Shown here piece after piece: positions 25,813 to 39,637 of a stretch of 64,000 nucleotides of DNA. The notes under the pieces were generated by a model. The model saw only the letters and a program-made list of their open reading frames with translations, had not been told where the DNA came from and searched no databases. Where the stretch lies: positions 14,288,785-14,352,784 of the forward strand of contig CM034103.1 in the NCBI GenBank assembly GCA_019914945.1, in the 5' to 3' direction. Both the position numbers and the translations under genes were made by a program. This DNA is from Typha latifolia. Its lineage: Eukaryota > Streptophyta > Magnoliopsida > Poales > Typhaceae. How positions within the stretch are numbered: the stretch's first letter is position 1; each line of letters starts with the position of its first letter.

Positions 25813-28800
25813 ATGGAAAAGGGTTCTACCGAGCCCGACACCTCCTCCGACTCCACCGGAATCCATGGCTTCCGAGAGGAGGTTTCCTCATCCTCTGTCG
25901 ATTTATCTCCGACGGCTGAGATCGCTCCTCCTGCTGCTGCTGCTGCTGCCGAATACGAAGAGAAAGAGCCATCTCTTGTCGATCCATTACTGCAATATGA
26001 GGTATTTGCCGATGCCCCACAAGAGCAAGATGTAACCTTAAATGGTGCCGCTCTTCTCTCTGATGAGCTCCGGGAGCAGATCGTGCGACAGGTGATTTAT
26101 TCAATTCTTTCTTCTTGTTTTTGGACCATGATTGGTTTTTCTGGATGCCTTTAGTATATGGAGTAGTGGAATGCAGATAAAATAATGAACTTTTAACATT
26201 CGGGAATGCGGAGCGTGAATAAACTCGAAGAACACAAGTTCGTCAAATATTATAATTGGGTTACAAATATTTTTGGCATTGCAAAATTCGATCTTTTTTT
26301 TTGGTAGTATGTATTTATAGCTGAGAAGTGGAATTTGTAGGCATGACAAAATTCTATCTTTCTGTAGAATGTATGCTTCGATGAGAAGTAGAATGGGACG
26401 GCATGAAAAAAATCGTTTCTTTTTGGTAGTGTTATGAATTATGATTCAATGATAGTAGAATGGGGAGTGGGATAGTACTGGTTTATTTGATAGTGGGTTG
26501 GAACCTTGCTAAGATGTAGCTCTGACATCAGAAATGGAATGACTGTAATTAACGTGAACTCTATGAATGATAACTGACATTTACATTTCTACAATTTGTT
26601 TTATATGCTTCTTTGTTTATATTATCACAATCAGAAGACTACAATTTTGCAGGTCGAGTACTACTTTAGTGATGAAAATCTTCCTACAGATCAATTTTTG
26701 TTGAAATTTGTGAAGAAGGGCAAGGAAGGGTTTGGTAAGTTTACATCTTTTGTAATTCAGGTTCACATTGTTTTACTGTTGCAATTGTAGTTTGAAGGGG
26801 CATCTATTACAAGATTGATGCAGATTTATTGATATGCCAAGTAATTGTCGGGTCCTAACCAAAAAGAAAAAAAACATAAAAAGGACTTCTTTCAACTTTT
26901 TTGAGATTATATTTTATTCTTCATGATGCACATAATAGGGACATAGGGAAAAATTAGGTACTTTTTCTCCTCTGTTCTTGATCATATCCGAATTCCCTTG
27001 CTGCTGTTTTTCATTTTTTTTTCTTCAATAGGACGTAGTTTGATTCTTTACTCATCTAACACTACCCTCATACTGTTATATATCTGTAACTGGACATAAC
27101 TGTGTAGCTGATTGAGTTGATTGATTTGCACATGAGTGGTGGGGGGTGCACATAGTTGTAATCCATCAGTCGAAGAATGGAGATGAAAATGACGAAGCAT
27201 AACAGGTACTTATGACGGGCCCTTGACTTAGATCCTCCTGGTGCAGCTTTTCCACAGTTGTGCTGAGCATCTAGTTTAGATCCGTATGACTACTCAAGAA
27301 ATTGTATCTGATTCACTCTATTCTGATGACTGGTGAGTAATATGAAGATTAGAGTTAGTTATGAAAGCCTTGTTAAGCAAGAGTTTGTCTAGATGAAATA
27401 AGTCTCTGAGCAATGTTTGTGCTTTTCTCGACATTCTATATATAATTCTTCACTGCTCCCAAGTCATTTAATGTTTTAAAACCTCCCAAGTCTGAAATTA
27501 GTCATAATCAATCTCTCTTGGCTTCCTGTACTTAATTCATTGCAGAATTAAAGAGCAAGACTTTTCAGGTTTTTTGTTGATTAACTTTAGAATAAAGCTT
27601 AATAATCTTTACTAGTCACCCAGGACACCTCCATCTTCAATTATACACCCAGAATGTCCACTTATTGCAACGATTAGGGTACAAAAGTAAATGTGGCATA
27701 ACTGAATACCAACCATTGTCATGTGAATTGCAAATTCTACTGTCTAGATGGGGCATAGTGATGTAAAAAATGGTATAAAGATGAGGAGAAACTTTCAAAG
27801 TGACATAATGATGTGAAATTGCAAATTGACAATATTTTTATTGCAGTCCCTATCGCACTTGTTGCATCATTTAGAAGAATGAAAAAGCTAGTTCAGGACC
27901 TCTCTTTGATTGAAGCTGCACTCAGGACATCATCACAGCTTGTAGGTTTCTCCTATTAAGCTTTCAGATTTTCCTTTTCCTAGTGTATATCAATCTGGAA
28001 AACTCACACTTCAACTCATCAAGTAGCCATGCATTATTAATGGCTAATTTAATACCACCTCTTATGAGGATTGCACTCGGGATGTTTTGCAAGTTAATAT
28101 ATATTTATTTAATAGATAGTTATCTCATACATATTTTCTCATCTTTACAGGTTGTTAGTTTGGATGGGAAAAAAGTGAAGAGATTACATCCATTACCAGT
28201 TACTGATTCTAAAAGCAGGAAGGTTTGTTCCTTGGATTCTACTTTAAATTGCATTACAATTTTGCTGCAGCTAGTCGATATTCATATTCTTTTAACCTCT
28301 GAGCTAACTTGTGTCAGTTACGGACTGTTATAGTGGAGAATCTACTGGAGAATTGCTCAACAGAAAATATTCAAAAAATATTTGGCAAAATTGGCAAGTA
28401 AGTATTCCATTACTCTTAATACTCCAATTGCCAACAAGCTAGTTATATCTCTAACTCATTTTACCATCTTGGATTTCAGTATTTTATATATAACCATTCA
28501 TGATCCACATACGGTAGACGGAGCAGCGACTAAGAGGTTGGAAAGTAAGTTCAGTAATAAGGTATGTTCCCGCTAAGCCACTTCATCTTGTTTCTAAAAC
28601 TCAGGTGAACCTGTGTACTTCTTGTGGAGCTTCTTTATTACCTTCAGCCACTTCATAGTTTCAGCAATACTTGTTTAAATTGATGATATTATTTTATTTT
28701 GCATCAAATATTAGTTAGGAAATTTTCTCACAACTTGCAAAAGCAAAAACTTTTAGTTTTTTTTTTTTTAAATTTTGATCTGTGAGAGTGTCTGCCTCTT

Positions 28801-30207
28801 TTGTCATCTATTATATCAAACTAGCTTCTTTGTTCTTAGAGTTCCATAAAATTCTCTTATTTGTCCTTGTTCTGATTTGCAGGTACATGCCCTTGTTGAG
28901 TATCAATCACCGGAGGCAGCTGAGACAGCAGTGAGTGTTTCATGTGCCTTCTGGACTCCTGTAGATTTTTAAACTTCATGAGATAAACATGCCTAATCGT
29001 CATTTTGCAACCGTCTCAGGTAGCCACCCTAAATGACAAAAAGAATTGGAGAAGTGGTATGCATGTTGAGCTATTGTCTAAGCGAATGGTAATTTGCATC
29101 TAATGCTGTTGCTTAGAGTTGTTGTCTTGTTTTGCAACTAAACTTTAAAATTATTAGGAAAAACATGGGCTGTTCCAAAAAGGAGACAAAGAGACCATCT
29201 TTAAGAAGAAGAATGATAATCAAGGAGGCAGGGTTGCTCTAGACAGGGAGAAGATAAAATCTGGAAGCCACCAAGATGAGACGGTATGACTTTCTTCTTT
29301 AGAAATATGCTGATTTTAGAACTTACTGAATGTTACAATTATTTGTCTGTCCGTTTCAGCTGTTGCTGCTGTAAGCTATTGTAAGTTCATGTGACATCCA
29401 ATGTTTGTGAATGTGAAAGAAAAATTTTCTGGACTAGGAGGATGATCTTTCATCTCGACTATGATCCAGAAATTGTTGGTTGAAATTTATACTGAACTTT
29501 TTTGCAAATGCTGAAGATGATATACTTCTTCTTTATTGATAAATTGAAAAAAAAATTCTTCTTCTTGAATGTGTTGCCATCTGTTTGTGCTAAAATTTTG
29601 CTCTCAATAGTTTAGTTTATATCTTGGTCAACATTCTGTTTTCAAGCATAATGTCTTCAATCAGTTGTATGGGCACAAATTGCTATTGTTCTCCCTGATA
29701 GTTCACATTCTACATATTTTGATTTCTTTTGTCTAGGAAGATGAGCAAACGGCTAATGCTAAAGGAGGGCGCAGAAATCGGCATAAAAATAGAGGTAAGG
29801 TTGCATTCAGAAAAATGCAAGTTACATAGCTCTACAATATCTTATGTTACTGTCAATCAATATCTCTATAATTGATGGCAATATGCCGCTCTATGGGTAA
29901 TTAAATCCAGGCTCAAGTAGGAAAACTATAGATTGACTGCATTATAGTAGTAGTTTCTCTATGATGCTGCTGCTGTCATTTTCTGAAACATCTTCCCTTA
30001 ACTGTCTATCATTTTATTTTCTGATACATTATCCGATGTATTTGTCTCTACAACTCAGGCCACGGATATGTTCCTGCCGGTTCTACTAGTGAGTTCACAA
30101 TCAAGCCCATTCCAGGACCAAGGATGCCGGATGGAACAAGGGGTTTTGCAGTTGGACGTGGTAAATCTATTAATTCTGAGGACAAAACCAGTAACCAAGA
30201 TGCATAG
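25813..30207 (+). CDS. La-related protein 6 (LARP6)
   Basis: Eleven coding exons: 25813-26091, 26653-26734, 27847-27941, 28151-28222, 28318-28397, 28480-28561, 28883-28930, 29020-29088, 29158-29283, 29737-29794 and 30059-30207. They give 379 residues. After an acidic, Ala-rich N-terminus comes the La motif from about residue 82: LREQIVRQVEYYFSDENLPT, FLLKFVKKG, FVPIALVASFRRMKKL. A divergent RRM follows (RTVIVENLLENCSTENIQKIFGKIG and VHALVEYQSPEAAETA). A Lys-rich linker leads to a SUZ-C-like motif near residue 345 (IKPIPGPRMPDGTRGFAVGRG). LARP6 proteins bind RNA and control translation or mRNA fate. I do not see a PAM2 (PABP-binding) motif, which some plant LARP6 paralogues have, so this may be the LARP6a type. 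All introns are GT-AG. Confidence 0.93.
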
Positions 30208-31010
30208 ATGCACTCATTGAGTCGTATTCTTGCTCATGCTTGGATTTGCAAAAGATATGGAATGTAATCATATAATAACTTCTTACTGCTATGTTATCGA
30301 GTTTCATATTAATGAATTTATCTATATGCACAACTAACTGCAGGTAGTTTGGACTGTAGACCTGTGTATCTGTGTTTCCCTTTCTTCTCCTCTCTAAGCG
30401 AATAATTTCTTTTACTTGTGTTCTTATAAAACTTTGTTAGTAAATTGTGACGAGAGTGATGCCATTTTAGCTTCCAATCCTAAGGTTTGTGAAAAGTTTC
30501 CTCCTCTATTGCAGGCAACCATCGATCTTATATTCGATTCGAAGGCAACATACTGAGTGCAAACATCTATAACTGTAATTATTCAGAATTAAATAAATCT
30601 ATAATAACTGTATTAATAAAATTAGCATCACGCGTTGGATGCCTGAAAATGGTAGTAAATACTATTAGTCTAAATGGAACTGCTTGCGTAATGCGATGTC
30701 TTTTTATATTATAGATAAAACAAGGAAGTCTACAGAATTGCAATTTGGTATTCTGTTGTTGGGCGACGTCTTTCTCAAACTCCAAATTGAGGCCCACTTA
30801 ACTGTAACATAACTTTGTGTCACTCTCAACGGAAAGTCGACTCTCTCGGAAGTCGGAAAGCCGGAACTCAACAGAAGCATTACCCTTCTCACCTGCCTTG
30901 GATGCTACCATACTCCTCTGGGGAAGACAACGGCCGCGATCTCAAACGAGTTTCTCGCTTCCCATCTCTCTCGCTCTCTCTTTTCGTCGTCGTCGTCGTC
31001 ATCTCTCTAA
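30208..31010. other. LARP6 3' UTR and intergenic spacer
   Basis: It holds probable LARP6 3' UTR to about 30320, then AT-rich spacer, then the GC/CT-richer promoter of the MraY gene. No other gene. Confidence 0.6.
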
Positions 31011-31012
31011 CC

Positions 31013-31020
31013 TATAAATA
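31013..31020 (+). promoter_or_regulatory. TATA box of the MraY gene
   Basis: TATAAATA lies 71 bp before the chosen ATG at 31084. An earlier, out-of-frame ATG at 31029 is only 9 bases after the box, so it would normally lie upstream of the transcription start. This supports 31084 as the start. Confidence 0.6.
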
Positions 31021-31083
31021 ACACTCGGATGCGACGCCAACGCCTCGATCCTATCGCCACCCTCCCTTTCCATTTCGCATCCC

Positions 31084-34000
31084 ATGTCTTCCTCCGTCGC
31101 AAATGCCCACGTCCTCCTCCGCTTAGGGTTTCGTCGAACCCTCGCAACGCCGACGCTTCCGATCCCCGCCGCGGCTCTCCGATCCACCTGTCTCGTAATC
31201 TCTCGGTCACTTTGCGGCTTTCTTTGATCAAATCGCTATCTCGATCTTGTTTCTCATCCTCATCTTTTACAGCTCCCTAAATTCAGATCCATCCGGAGAA
31301 GATATAATCGTCGCAATCTGTTATTTCAAATAGCTGTGATCGATGAGGTGAGCTGGGATTTTTTTTTTTTGTTATTAGATTTTTTTTCCCCTTGTGTTCT
31401 GATTCGGATTTTATATGGTAGGGTCCTGGAGATATTCCTTCGCTGGAAGAGGAAAGCAGTGGCGTTTGTGGAGGGAAGTCCTTTTACAATGCCTATTCAA
31501 GTGAGGGCGAGGAGAGTGATGGTGATCTGCTTGTTTATCCTTATGTTGATGTCGATTTGCCGGTGAATAAGAATCGAGTTGAAACGCCTGATGCTTCTTT
31601 GACGGTGGCAACCCACCGGTTCTCAAACCTTCGACAAGCTCGCAAAAGGAGAAGGTGAGGAGGTTGCTAAAACCATCCGTGAGCTCTTAGTTTCACCTGG
31701 TTTTTGCTAATTTGACCACATAGAAACGACAGAGGCCTGACAATAGGTTTGACAACTCGTCGACCAAATTGCATTTGTCAACTTGAACTATATTCATTTC
31801 AACACTTGATTAGGAAGGGTTTAGATAATGATAATCATGTTGTATTACCTAATTAGTACATCCATCGCCTCATCTGCACCATGAATTAGAAGTTGATTTT
31901 TTTAAGATAATTTGCATCTTGAAAGACATCTGGTAGATACTTTTCTTGAAAGACTAGCCTCGTAGTTTCTTTCATTATGGCTCGATCAGGGTTATTCTAA
32001 CTTTGTATACTTTTCTATTTGTTATTTCCATTTATAGGAGTAGACTCTATTTCTTTCCAGTAATTTTTTGTTAGCTCTCTACACTTTTTAAGCATTGTAT
32101 GTCCTAGTCTTACAATTAAAATAAAATGCCCCCAATTGGCAGATGGTGCTGCTATTTCGAGTTTAAGAATAGGTCAAGCATTTCCAAGCTTCAGTTGGAA
32201 TACTGGAATTCAACATTCTTGTGCTCTTCTAGCAAATGTTACTGTGTCCAATTAACACGTGAAAGAATTTTGGGCCTCAGGACATTTCTTGTTATGGTAA
32301 ACTGTTGATGTACCTTTACACCTTATAGACCCAGCATGCACATGATCTAAGATTTTTGGTCATGATGCCATGAAAATGTTTCATAGCTGATCTTATTTGC
32401 TATTCTCTTCATGCATTCCATGTAATGGGATATACAATTGCTAACACAAAACTATTTTTTCTCTTCAAATGGCAGAATTCGAGCAGGAGTGTTGATTAAT
32501 TTTTGGTTGATCACCTTCATAGGCGTGTTTCTTTTATGGTTCGACTGGTGTTCATGGCGGATTATTAGACTACCATTGAAGCCTTTTTTCTTAACGCAAC
32601 CTTTTACATTGTCAGCAATTTTATCTGCATTTGCTGGATTTATATATGTTCCTTTAGTTGATAACATGAAGATTCACCAGATACTTAGGAAAGAAGGGCC
32701 AAGTACACACTCTTCCAAATGCGGAACCCCAACAATGGGTGGATTATTTTTTATTCCTATTGGCATTATTGTATCTAGATTCGTAGTTGGTGATAGTTCC
32801 ATCCAAGTAAATGGAGCAATGGTAGCAACTCTTTCATTTGCTGCAATTGGATTACTTGACGACCTTTTAAGTTGCATTAAGAGTCACAATTATGGGTTGT
32901 CAGGATGGGTGAAACTAAGCTTACAGGCAATTCTCTCTCTCTCCCTCTCTCTCTCTTAATCTGTGTGTGTGTGTGTGTGTGTGTGTGTTAATTAAGCTGT
33001 TGTACTTCTAAGTTAATTATTAACTAATAACAACATTATGGTGCTTTAACAGGTAGCTGCCGGGACATTGTTCTCTTTTTGGTTGGATTCAGCAAGCATA
33101 CCCACACCATACAACATGTATATCTCATAATCTGTAAGATCAACACTTTTGAATGTTAATGCATTACAAATGTCAAATTGAATTTGTTGGCTGATTGTTT
33201 TCTTATTCCCCCCAATACTAAGGTGAAACTTAATGCACCTTCCACATAAATGAACTGATTTGAGGATATTCATTTAAACTATCATTTATTAATGTTGAGG
33301 CTTCAAGTTCTATTTACATATGTATTCATAGAAATCCTAAGAAGAAAAGAGATAAAGAAACTTGGGTCCAGAATTGATTGCTGGAGCATCTGTAGGGCAA
33401 TATTATTGGCATATAGAGATAATCAGCTGAACCATCTAAAGAGATAGCTAGCAAATTTCCTGTTTTTCTCTAAAATCAAGCTATTATGAGATCGTACATT
33501 TTTTTGTCACTAGATATTAGTGTATGGGGAGATGATAGAAAGCATGACAGTAGAGATCGCATGCAATATCTTGAAGATGCTTGGATCACTTATTGAATGT
33601 TGATCTTTGTAGCAGAAGACAGTGTATCTTTTCAATGTAGTTGATGATAAGGTTTGTCCATCCCAATGGATGAATGTGAAGTGAGAGACTGTCGGAGATA
33701 AATCTTCCTGTACTTCTCTAAAATCAAGCTATTTCTTTCTTTATCTTGTTACTCAACTGCATATGCTGTTCTATTCTGAAAGGAAGAATCATACTTGCAC
33801 TACTGCTGGTCCCAGGAATTGTCTGTTATTGAATGTATATATCTTGTCTAGCTAGTTTGCCACTTTGCCCATACCATAAGTTTGCCTTAGTATGAATATA
33901 ATATGAGTTGTACTGCAATGGAATCTCCAACTTGCATTACATTGTTTCCGTTCTGCCTTTGGTATTAATTCTTTGCAATTGTCCAATGAAGGAAGTTGTT

Positions 34001-36620
34001 GGCTCCTCTGCCTCCACCATTTGGCCTTGTCTATCTCGGAAAATTGTATCTGGTTTTGACAACATTTTCTTTCGCTGCAATGGGGAATGGAGTTAACTTG
34101 ACCGACGGACTTGATGGATTAGCTGGTGGAGCAGCTGCACTTGCTTTTGTTGGGATGTCTGTAGCTGTCATTGCAATATGTCCTGGTCAGTAGAGTGCTC
34201 TGTGGACTTATCTTTTTCATACTTTTGGAACTTGTCAAGCACCTGAATCCTAGAATGTTCTTTATTTTCTTTTTTAAGCTTTCTTTTTGTTGACACATGG
34301 TGACACCCCTAGCTATCATTTATTATCAATATTATGATTACCATTTTTTTCTTTCAATAACTTACTTGATTTTGCTAATAAATTGAGAAAGAAAAATTAT
34401 TTGTGCTTATCCCATGTTTAGTAGAAATGGTTGAGAGGATCTGAAACCCATTTCCTCATAACATAAGTTACAGAGGGTTAGGTCTGGAAAACTATCCCCC
34501 TTTTCTCCTACATTTTTTCTCAGCCCCTGTGTCCACTCAAGAATAAACAACATTGCCCTCTTCTCCTTTCCATGTTTATCTCTCTTTGCCATTGTTGTCT
34601 TGATGGCAGGCTGCTTCCATGCTGCCCAACACTATGCCTAACACCCTGTCACCTCATGCCAACAATAGTGCTGGCAGCTCATAGATCCTTGGTTGAGACT
34701 CTCTCATGGACTCTATTTATTTATCTTCCCATGGTTCTTCTTTACTCTTTTTTTTTTTTTTGCGGAAAATAATTTCCACTAATAGAAGGTTAGGACTTGG
34801 ACTTGGACTTGGGGTGGCTCATCTGCAATTTTGAAATATCTTATATAGTTGTATTATCCTGTAACAATTCATAGCAACACCATAATTGTTGTGGTTTCTA
34901 ATTTTCTATTATTTTTTACTTGTAACTAGTGCGCATACTTTAAGTCACAGTTTGCCTATAATTTTTGGTTTTTTCTTTCTACAACTGAAAGTCTCAGTAT
35001 ATTTGGTCATCTTGCTTCCTAAATAAGCTAAACAAGGGAAAAGGATTCATGAAGTTGACCCCAACAATTAGGATGTAAAGCCATTTGTTGTCATATACTT
35101 ACTAGTGTGAGATCAAATAGATATATCTCTTTCAGTTTGTTGACATTTTACAGCAGTAGATTTAATGATTGCTTTCTTGATTTAATATTAGGTATGTATT
35201 CTAAATGTATTGAAAAAGTTCTTACTAGTTACCAATTGTTCAATATAAACAGACCTAGCTGTTTTTGGAGCCTCAATGGCTGGGTCATGCATTGGGTTTC
35301 TGTTTCATAATCGATACAAAGCCTCTATATTTATGGGGGACACTGGATCCTTGGCACTTGGCGGCGCACTTGCTGCAATGGCCTCCTGTACTGGGATGTT
35401 TTTTCCACTATTTGTAACATCTGGCCTTTTCTTCATGGAAGTAATGTCAGTCATAATTCAGGTATGGTTATTTATCCTTTATCTGTACTGTTGGTTTGAG
35501 AATACACCCTAGGACAATTGCTTGTTTAGTGTGGATGTATTGACACCAATACTTTTTACCTATGCTTTCTTCTTTCTCATTTTGCATACCTTTCATTTTC
35601 TATTTGGTTGCTCTTGTTTGTGATATAGAAAGTACAACCATGCATCTTGCTTCTTATCTTTCATGATCAAATTAGTCTGTGATTGGCAAACAACCCTGTA
35701 TTTGATAGTCACAGTGCTGAAAATGGGAAATAGTTATTGGACAGCATTCGTGTAGAATAAGAAATGATATGTTGGCCTATAATTTCCGATATCTGGGAAT
35801 TCATGATGTCAAAAGGTTGGGACCGGATTCTTTCAAGAACTTAAGAAACAATAGATTTCCTCTTAGATCTACACATGGTGGGGCCCATCAAATTACATAT
35901 GCTAGCTAGTCAGTCTAGCTCTATCAGTGAAACAGGCTAGCTCTAATCAGAACAACTACTTTTTTTATAGCCAAAACAATTTCCTTTCCTTTTTCTAGTT
36001 ACACAACCTATCTAGTCAGCAAAGGACCATTATGTATGCTGGAGAATTCAAACCTTTAAATCGAGCAAAATATTTCTGTACAAGAGGGCCTGTCCTCATA
36101 GACGAATCGGAAGGCCTATTTTGAAATCATTTTAATTTCAGCTTGAGAAAAATAGTACTCTGACATTTATGTATTAGACTAATATAGTAATTGGTTATTA
36201 TTTTCTTCACATTGGCCGAAAAAATCTAGATTGGTTACTGAAATTATGGTCCATGTGATCTTCAATGAAAGTATGTACTTGATTCATGTCTTTCATCTCA
36301 TATAGTAGAACTTTTGTTTGGGATATTTGCCAACACAAACTCGTGGAAGTCATTTCCTTCTTAATGTGCAACTAGTTCATTATGTCCTCAGCCTATGCTG
36401 ACAAATCCCCCAAACTGAAGGCTATTTCATCTGTCAGGTTCTTCATATGAAGGCTACTGAAAGGTTCTATGGAGTTCGAAGGCGCTTCTTTCGTATGGCA
36501 CCCGTGCACCATCACTTTGAACTATGTGGGTTTAAAGAACCAGTTATTGTTGCAAGTGCTTATGTTATATCATACATCCTGGCTCTGTTTGCTGGTTATA
36601 TTGGTCTAATTTCAGCATGA
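31084..36620 (+). CDS. MraY: Phospho-N-acetylmuramoyl-pentapeptide-transferase (MraY, translocase I), plastid
   Basis: Coding exons 31084-31194, 31273-31347, 31422-31654, 32476-32926, 33053-33117, 33992-34185, 35253-35461 and 36438-36620 give 506 residues. The first about 60 residues, rich in Arg/Ser/Ala and poor in acids ([18 protein letters not shown]), look like a chloroplast transit peptide. An acidic linker follows, then the multi-pass membrane enzyme. MraY hallmarks are present: GTPTMGG; the Asp pair in GLLDDLL (268-269); [12 protein letters not shown] (Asn347, Asp350); [12 protein letters not shown] (Asp406); and the HHH loop in [10 protein letters not shown] (470-472). The enzyme transfers phospho-MurNAc-pentapeptide to a polyprenyl phosphate in peptidoglycan synthesis; plants keep it from the cyanobacterial plastid ancestor. 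The intron after exon 4 starts with GC. Exons 1-2 are the least certain. Confidence 0.93.
32931..32988. repeat. (CT)n and (GT)n microsatellites in MraY intron 4
   Basis: A CT run (32931-32956) and a GT run (32962-32988) begin four bases after the GC donor dinucleotide of this short intron, 32927-33052. Confidence 0.92.
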
Positions 36621-39570
36621 GTTGCAACTATCTTTGTTCTGATATTCTTCCTGCTCGCATTATTGTTCACTGATTTAAGTGTTTCACATAGGATTTTAGT
36701 ACATTCCTCTGGTGTATCATTTGAAACAAGGAAGATGGACACCGGTCAGATGTCTCTTATATCAAATGCAAGAAAATATTAGGAGGGCAGCTGGAATGCT
36801 GGATAAGTTAGAATTCTCTGATGACGAGCGATACAATTGAAGTACTGTCAAAAGAGAAGTTTTCATGTCAACTGTGAATAATTGGTGGTCTTGTAGTTTC
36901 CTTATAATAAATTAGTTCTCTTGTTTGCTCAGTAATCAAGACTGGATAGCTAAATATCCTCAAGTTTTTCTAGGTTTATATGACAACAATCTCAATTTTA
37001 ATAGATGACCTTAATAACATGACAATAGTTCCTCTTCTTTGTGCTTGATCCAGCGTAAATCCGCAGCTCTGACTACCTCAGGGCAAAAGTTGCTACTGGA
37101 AATATTGCAAAAGGTGTAAAAGGTACCAGTAAAGCATGTTACTTCAATTGCACAGTAAGTATTGCCTGATTATTCATGTGGTCATCCACCGAACTTTGTA
37201 TTGGTTTATCAACAACTACTAAGGCTACTGTTTATTTCTCAAAAAAAAAAAAAAAAAGAAGAAAAAAAAAGAGTTAAGGTTATTGTTTCATTAATCCTAC
37301 CATAGCTCCTACGAACAACTGCCAAGTTTACCTATCTAGGAGATTGTAGGAATTTTCATGCAGATGAGTACGTGGGAAAACATACTGGTTATTGCTTCAT
37401 GCAGCCTTTGAGAAGGATGCATTGAATAGATAGGGCCCCACAAGTTGTTGAGGAATTGCCATGATAATTCTAGAAGAATCATCTTCATTTACATTCATTT
37501 GATGCTCTGCTCCTGAAAAAGGAGATGTCAGCAACAACTGGTTTTATTACAGGACAGCTCATCTCGTGATGTTCATATCATCGATAACTGTCCTCCAGTT
37601 CTACCGTGTATATTTTGTTTCATTTCTTTTTATAATAGCATCTACATTTAATAAGCCAAAAAGAACTGCACGTACTTGTGAGGGGAGGTTTGGCGGATTC
37701 CATCGAAGCGAGGCTATAGGAGAACATGGGCGTCTAACATCATATCTCGACGTGTTAATTTTGCTGGGCTTTGGACTGCTACCCTAGCAATTTAGCAAAG
37801 GTTGCCTTCTTGAACTGTTAGCCCATGAGAAGCATTGCGGTCCAGGCCCAATAGGCTACAAATTTCACGCCTGCTCCAAGCATTTTGAGATTTTAAACTT
37901 TTATTATATATGTCCACACACACAACTCCTCTGCTGTCCGAAGATCTACTCTGACTCCATGTGTAATTCAATCTCACCAACCAATACAAGAGAACAAATT
38001 AATCATAATAAACTCAAATGCATATATATAATGGGAAACCATCTTAATACGATAAAACCACGGAGCAACAACAAATTTACTATACAATATATGGAGTACA
38101 CAGATCCAACCTGAGAAACTACACTCAAATCTAGTATAAAATTTATACACGACTAACCGTATAATATTCTCTTATTGTATTTTTTTTTGTTGTCAAAGTA
38201 TTGACTCCATATACATTTTTTAAGACAATCTATTAGCGCTTTCACACTTATCTTATGCTACTCTGTGTATCTCGTGCACTTCGCATCTCTACATGACTCT
38301 TTATGCATTATCGTATTCGTGTGCATCCTATGCACATTCATCGGGGATTCTCAATGCACCCACCACAGGTCTTTTACTTGATACAAAAGGCCGGGCTCAA
38401 TATATTTACATAGACATCTAAAACCTACATTCTTCTCCTAGTCTAATTACCATAATTACAATAGGAGACCTCTCATAATCTCATAATTAGTTAAAGAATT
38501 CTCAAGTCTCTTACTCCATCATGGTTATTAAAGATATAGTTAAACTATTATTAACAATCAGACATGGCTCTTAGTTAGAATGTCTAATCCAACATATTTA
38601 GTGTTCCAGCAGCATGAAGCAATAAAAACATGGCCCCTCGTCCCTGTTTTTCCCACATAGCATGGCCCTAGATACTGATAGGTGGAAGACATGCTTCCAT
38701 GTTTGGTTGTCAAATATTAACATGTCCATGAAAAAATTTTAATCGCCGTAGCATCATTACGTACCCTGGCTAACACAACCACCTCAAGGAAAATAATTAA
38801 TTAGCCCAAGCATGCAATGGCATGATTGATTCTTTAAGTCCAAACAAGCTTGAGTTGGCCAACATCTCCACGTTTAATTATGACCTTTGATCCACATTCA
38901 ACATCTATTAAAATAAAAAGGTCTCTTAAATACCCGCCATTTGTAACGGTAGTAGTTAATCTATACAATTTAACTCTTTTATTTTTACAAAAAAAAAAAA
39001 ATCCCTTATCAAGATATATATATATATATCTATCTATCCCCACTTCTCCTTTACAGTCTGGAATCGTTCCCCACTCTGTCATTAATCCAAATCTCTTTAA
39101 TTATCAGCTGTCCTCCTGTCTCCCTTCCTCCACGCCTACATGTGCTCCCGTGACTCCACTCTTTGTTCCTTTTTTTTTTTTTATCAAGGGATTTTTCACT
39201 TCGCACCCTACGTTCTGCTCTTCGGACTCTTCGGCTCTTTTTCACTATTTTCAATTTGACCCCTGCATTTATCATTAATTCATACAAAACACGCTACTTA
39301 ACGTACCCCCCCCTCTTTGTTTATTTTATCAAGAATTAATTTAAAAATAACAAAACTATAGGGTGCAAACTGCAATAAACATCCCTTCTTTTCTTTTGTT
39401 TTTTGTTTTTGTTTTTTTGTGTGCTTATCTCTCAAGACGTACAACTTGGTTTGCTAATTAACGGCACTAAGCCCGTGCTCCGATCTACACTCCATCTATT
39501 TCACCTATAAAGTGCAACCGGTGTTAGGTGGACAAGACGTTAGGTGTGGCAAATGGGCGATATATATCCA
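36621..39570. other. MraY 3' flank and intergenic DNA
   Basis: The MraY 3' UTR extends some way; 36690-36840 has a short frame ending in DKLEFSDDERYN with no recognised match. An A-rich run lies near 37241-37270. The rest, to the promoter of the next gene, shows no supported gene. Confidence 0.55.
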
Positions 39571-39637
39571 TCATGTATTTAAACCATTTGCCTCGTAGCT
39601 AATCTTAGTAGTCACCATTCACCAAGCTCTTGGATCC

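Noticed and set aside
31029..31280. 83-residue frame starting at 31029 as the MraY N-terminus
   Set aside because: It would need a weak GTCACT donor to stay in frame, and its ATG is 9 bases after the TATA box. The 31084 ATG joins in phase through GTAATC.
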